From contig NZ_JAMHGA010000041.1 of NCBI RefSeq assembly GCF_023660105.1, positions 1 to 32,186 on the forward strand: 32,186 nucleotides of DNA, given 5' to 3'. The translations under genes were made by a program, and so were the position numbers. Below the pieces are notes generated by a model, which saw only the letters and a list, made by a program, of their open reading frames with translations, was not told the origin of the DNA and did no database searches. Shown here piece after piece: positions 31,250 through 32,186 of this stretch (positions are counted from its first letter, which is position 1; the number at the start of each line of letters is the position of its first letter). This stretch comes from Desulfovibrio aminophilus. GTDB taxonomy: Bacteria; Desulfobacterota; Desulfovibrionia; Desulfovibrionales; Desulfovibrionaceae.

Positions 31250-32080
31250 ATGAAACACGCTTTCGGCGCCCTTTGCGCCGCCCTGGCCCTTCTGGTCATG
31301 TCCCTGCCCGCGCGGGCCCACTTCATGATGGTCTACACCCCGGACACGGCCATGGAAAAGGTCGAGAAGGACCTGGAGTTCCGCATGGTCTTCACCCACC
31401 CGGCCGAGGCCGGGCACACCATGGACATGGGCGGGGTGCAGGACTTCTACGCCGTCTACAAGCGCGGCGACGGCAAGGCGGAAAAAATCGACCTCAAGGG
31501 TCTGGTCAAGGAGATCACCTGGAAGAACCCGGAGTCGTCCAACAAGGCCTTCTCCGCCCTCGTGCCCAGGAAGAACGTGCGCTCCATGGGCGACTACGCC
31601 TTCGTCCTCGTTCCCGGCTACTACTACGAGAAGGAAGAGGACGTGTACATGCAGCAGATCACCAAGCTCATGGTCAACGTCGGCGGCATCCCCGGCAACT
31701 GGAACGAGCCCCTGGGCCTGCCGTGCGAAATCCTGCCCCTGGCCAAGCCCTACGGCCTGTGGACCGGCAACGTCTTCATCGGCCAGGTGCTCTCCGAGGG
31801 CAAACCCGTTCCCGGAGCCGAGATCGAGGTGGAGTACATGAGCCATATGCCGAATATGGCGAACAACTCCATGCCCGCCAAGTCCTCCGTCGAGTATCCC
31901 AACGGCGTGCTGGTGACCCAGACCATCGTGGCCGACGCCCAGGGCTACTTCACCTACGGCGTTCCCAAGGCCGGCTGGTGGGGCTTCGCGGCCCTCGGCG
32001 TGGGCCCGGCCAAAAAGCATGACGGCAAGGAACTCTCCCAGGACGCCGTGATCTGGGTCCAGGCCGTGGACATGAAGTAA
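31250..32080 (+). CDS. DUF4198 (COG5266-type) periplasmic metal-uptake protein
   Basis: A 276-residue secreted protein. Its signal peptide ends PARA, so the mature protein would begin HFMMVYTPDT. The DUF4198 pattern is seen in AHFMMVYTP, then RMVFTHPAEAGHTMDMG, ALVPRKNVRSMGDYAFVLVP, a central region and a C-terminal Ig-like module (FIGQVLSEGKPVPGAEIEVE, then DAQGYFTYGVPKAGWWGFAA). The family (COG5266) is tied to periplasmic steps of Co/Ni/Fe uptake. Met and His clusters (YMSHMPNMANNSMP; GHTMDMG) could bind metal. GGAG lies 6 nt before ATG 31250. It follows the small protein by 67 nt and completes the feoAAB operon. Confidence 0.88.
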   Translation: MKHAFGALCAALALLVMSLPARAHFMMVYTPDTAMEKVEKDLEFRMVFTHPAEAGHTMDMGGVQDFYAVYKRGDGKAEKIDLKGLVKEITWKNPESSNKAFSALVPRKNVRSMGDYAFVLVPGYYYEKEEDVYMQQITKLMVNVGGIPGNWNEPLGLPCEILPLAKPYGLWTGNVFIGQVLSEGKPVPGAEIEVEYMSHMPNMANNSMPAKSSVEYPNGVLVTQTIVADAQGYFTYGVPKAGWWGFAALGVGPAKKHDGKELSQDAVIWVQAVDMK

Positions 32081-32109
32081 GCCTCCCGCCCCCTAGGGCG
32101 CCTCCTGAA

Positions 32110-32138
32110 CGGCGGGGCGGGGGTTGATTACCCCGCCG
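32110..32138 (+). terminator. GC-rich inverted repeat after the feoAAB operon
   Basis: CGGCGGGG (32110-32117) pairs with CCCCGCCG (32131-32138) over a 13-nt loop, 30 nt after the last stop codon. No T-run follows, so termination strength is uncertain. The last 48 nt of the window show nothing else I can support. Confidence 0.45.
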
Positions 32139-32186
32139 CGCCGCGCAATAGCCCCTCCCTTCCCCTACCATTCGTTCCTGAAGGGG

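Noticed and set aside
1-32186. CRISPR arrays, tRNA or rRNA genes, insertion sequences and transposases
   Set aside because: No repeat-spacer pattern, cloverleaf, rRNA stretch or transposase motif was seen on either strand. The region looks vertically stable despite its accessory content.

Overview
The window is GC-rich, densely packed bacterial DNA devoted almost entirely to iron. It carries TonB-dependent outer-membrane receptors, PchR/YbtA-type AraC regulators, two FeoAB systems, two Fur-family regulators, three heavy-metal P-type ATPases and several AT-rich Fur-box palindromes. With no rRNA or tRNA to place it, the likely source is a sulfate-reducing deltaproteobacterium of the Desulfovibrio group. 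That inference rests on gene content: multiple Feo copies, a Fur-controlled GGDEF gene, a ferrosome-like P1B-ATPase cluster, and COG5266-type periplasmic proteins behind feoB.

Layout. (1) 1-2571, minus strand: an operon of a HypB/UreG-like GTPase, a stand-alone ABC-type ATPase, a substrate-binding-protein-like protein with no signal peptide, and the N-terminus of a TonB receptor cut by the window edge. A Fur box lies upstream. (2) 2708-8745: three AraC regulators, a TonB receptor and a SAM methyltransferase. (3) 8937-13953, plus strand: a membrane methyltransferase, a second TonB receptor, FeoA and FeoB. (4) 14070-17359: an operon of a PAS-GGDEF diguanylate cyclase and SiaA-, SiaB- and SiaC-like proteins, with a Fur box over its promoter. 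(5) 17453-26869: a 9.4-kb run of ten tightly spaced genes. It encodes three P1B-type ATPases, a free-standing HMA_2-like protein, four small hydrophobic or low-complexity proteins, a triple-FeoA-domain protein and a Fur regulator. It resembles the ferrosome (fez) iron-storage loci known from Desulfovibrio magneticus and Clostridioides difficile, but with much extra content. (6) 26911-27672, minus: a small membrane protein and an atypical Fur paralogue in which a Cys cluster replaces the usual His cluster. (7) 27879-32080: FeoA, FeoA, FeoB and two secreted proteins behind the best Fur box of the window.

Taken together, the inferred logic is outer-membrane capture of an iron complex or other metallophore, ferrous iron import by two Feo systems, a membrane-bound iron handling or storage system with three metal pumps, and a phosphoswitch-controlled c-di-GMP output. 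Most of this appears to answer to Fur. Protein family calls rest on motifs read directly from the sequence. Substrate assignments and the ferrosome interpretation are inference.
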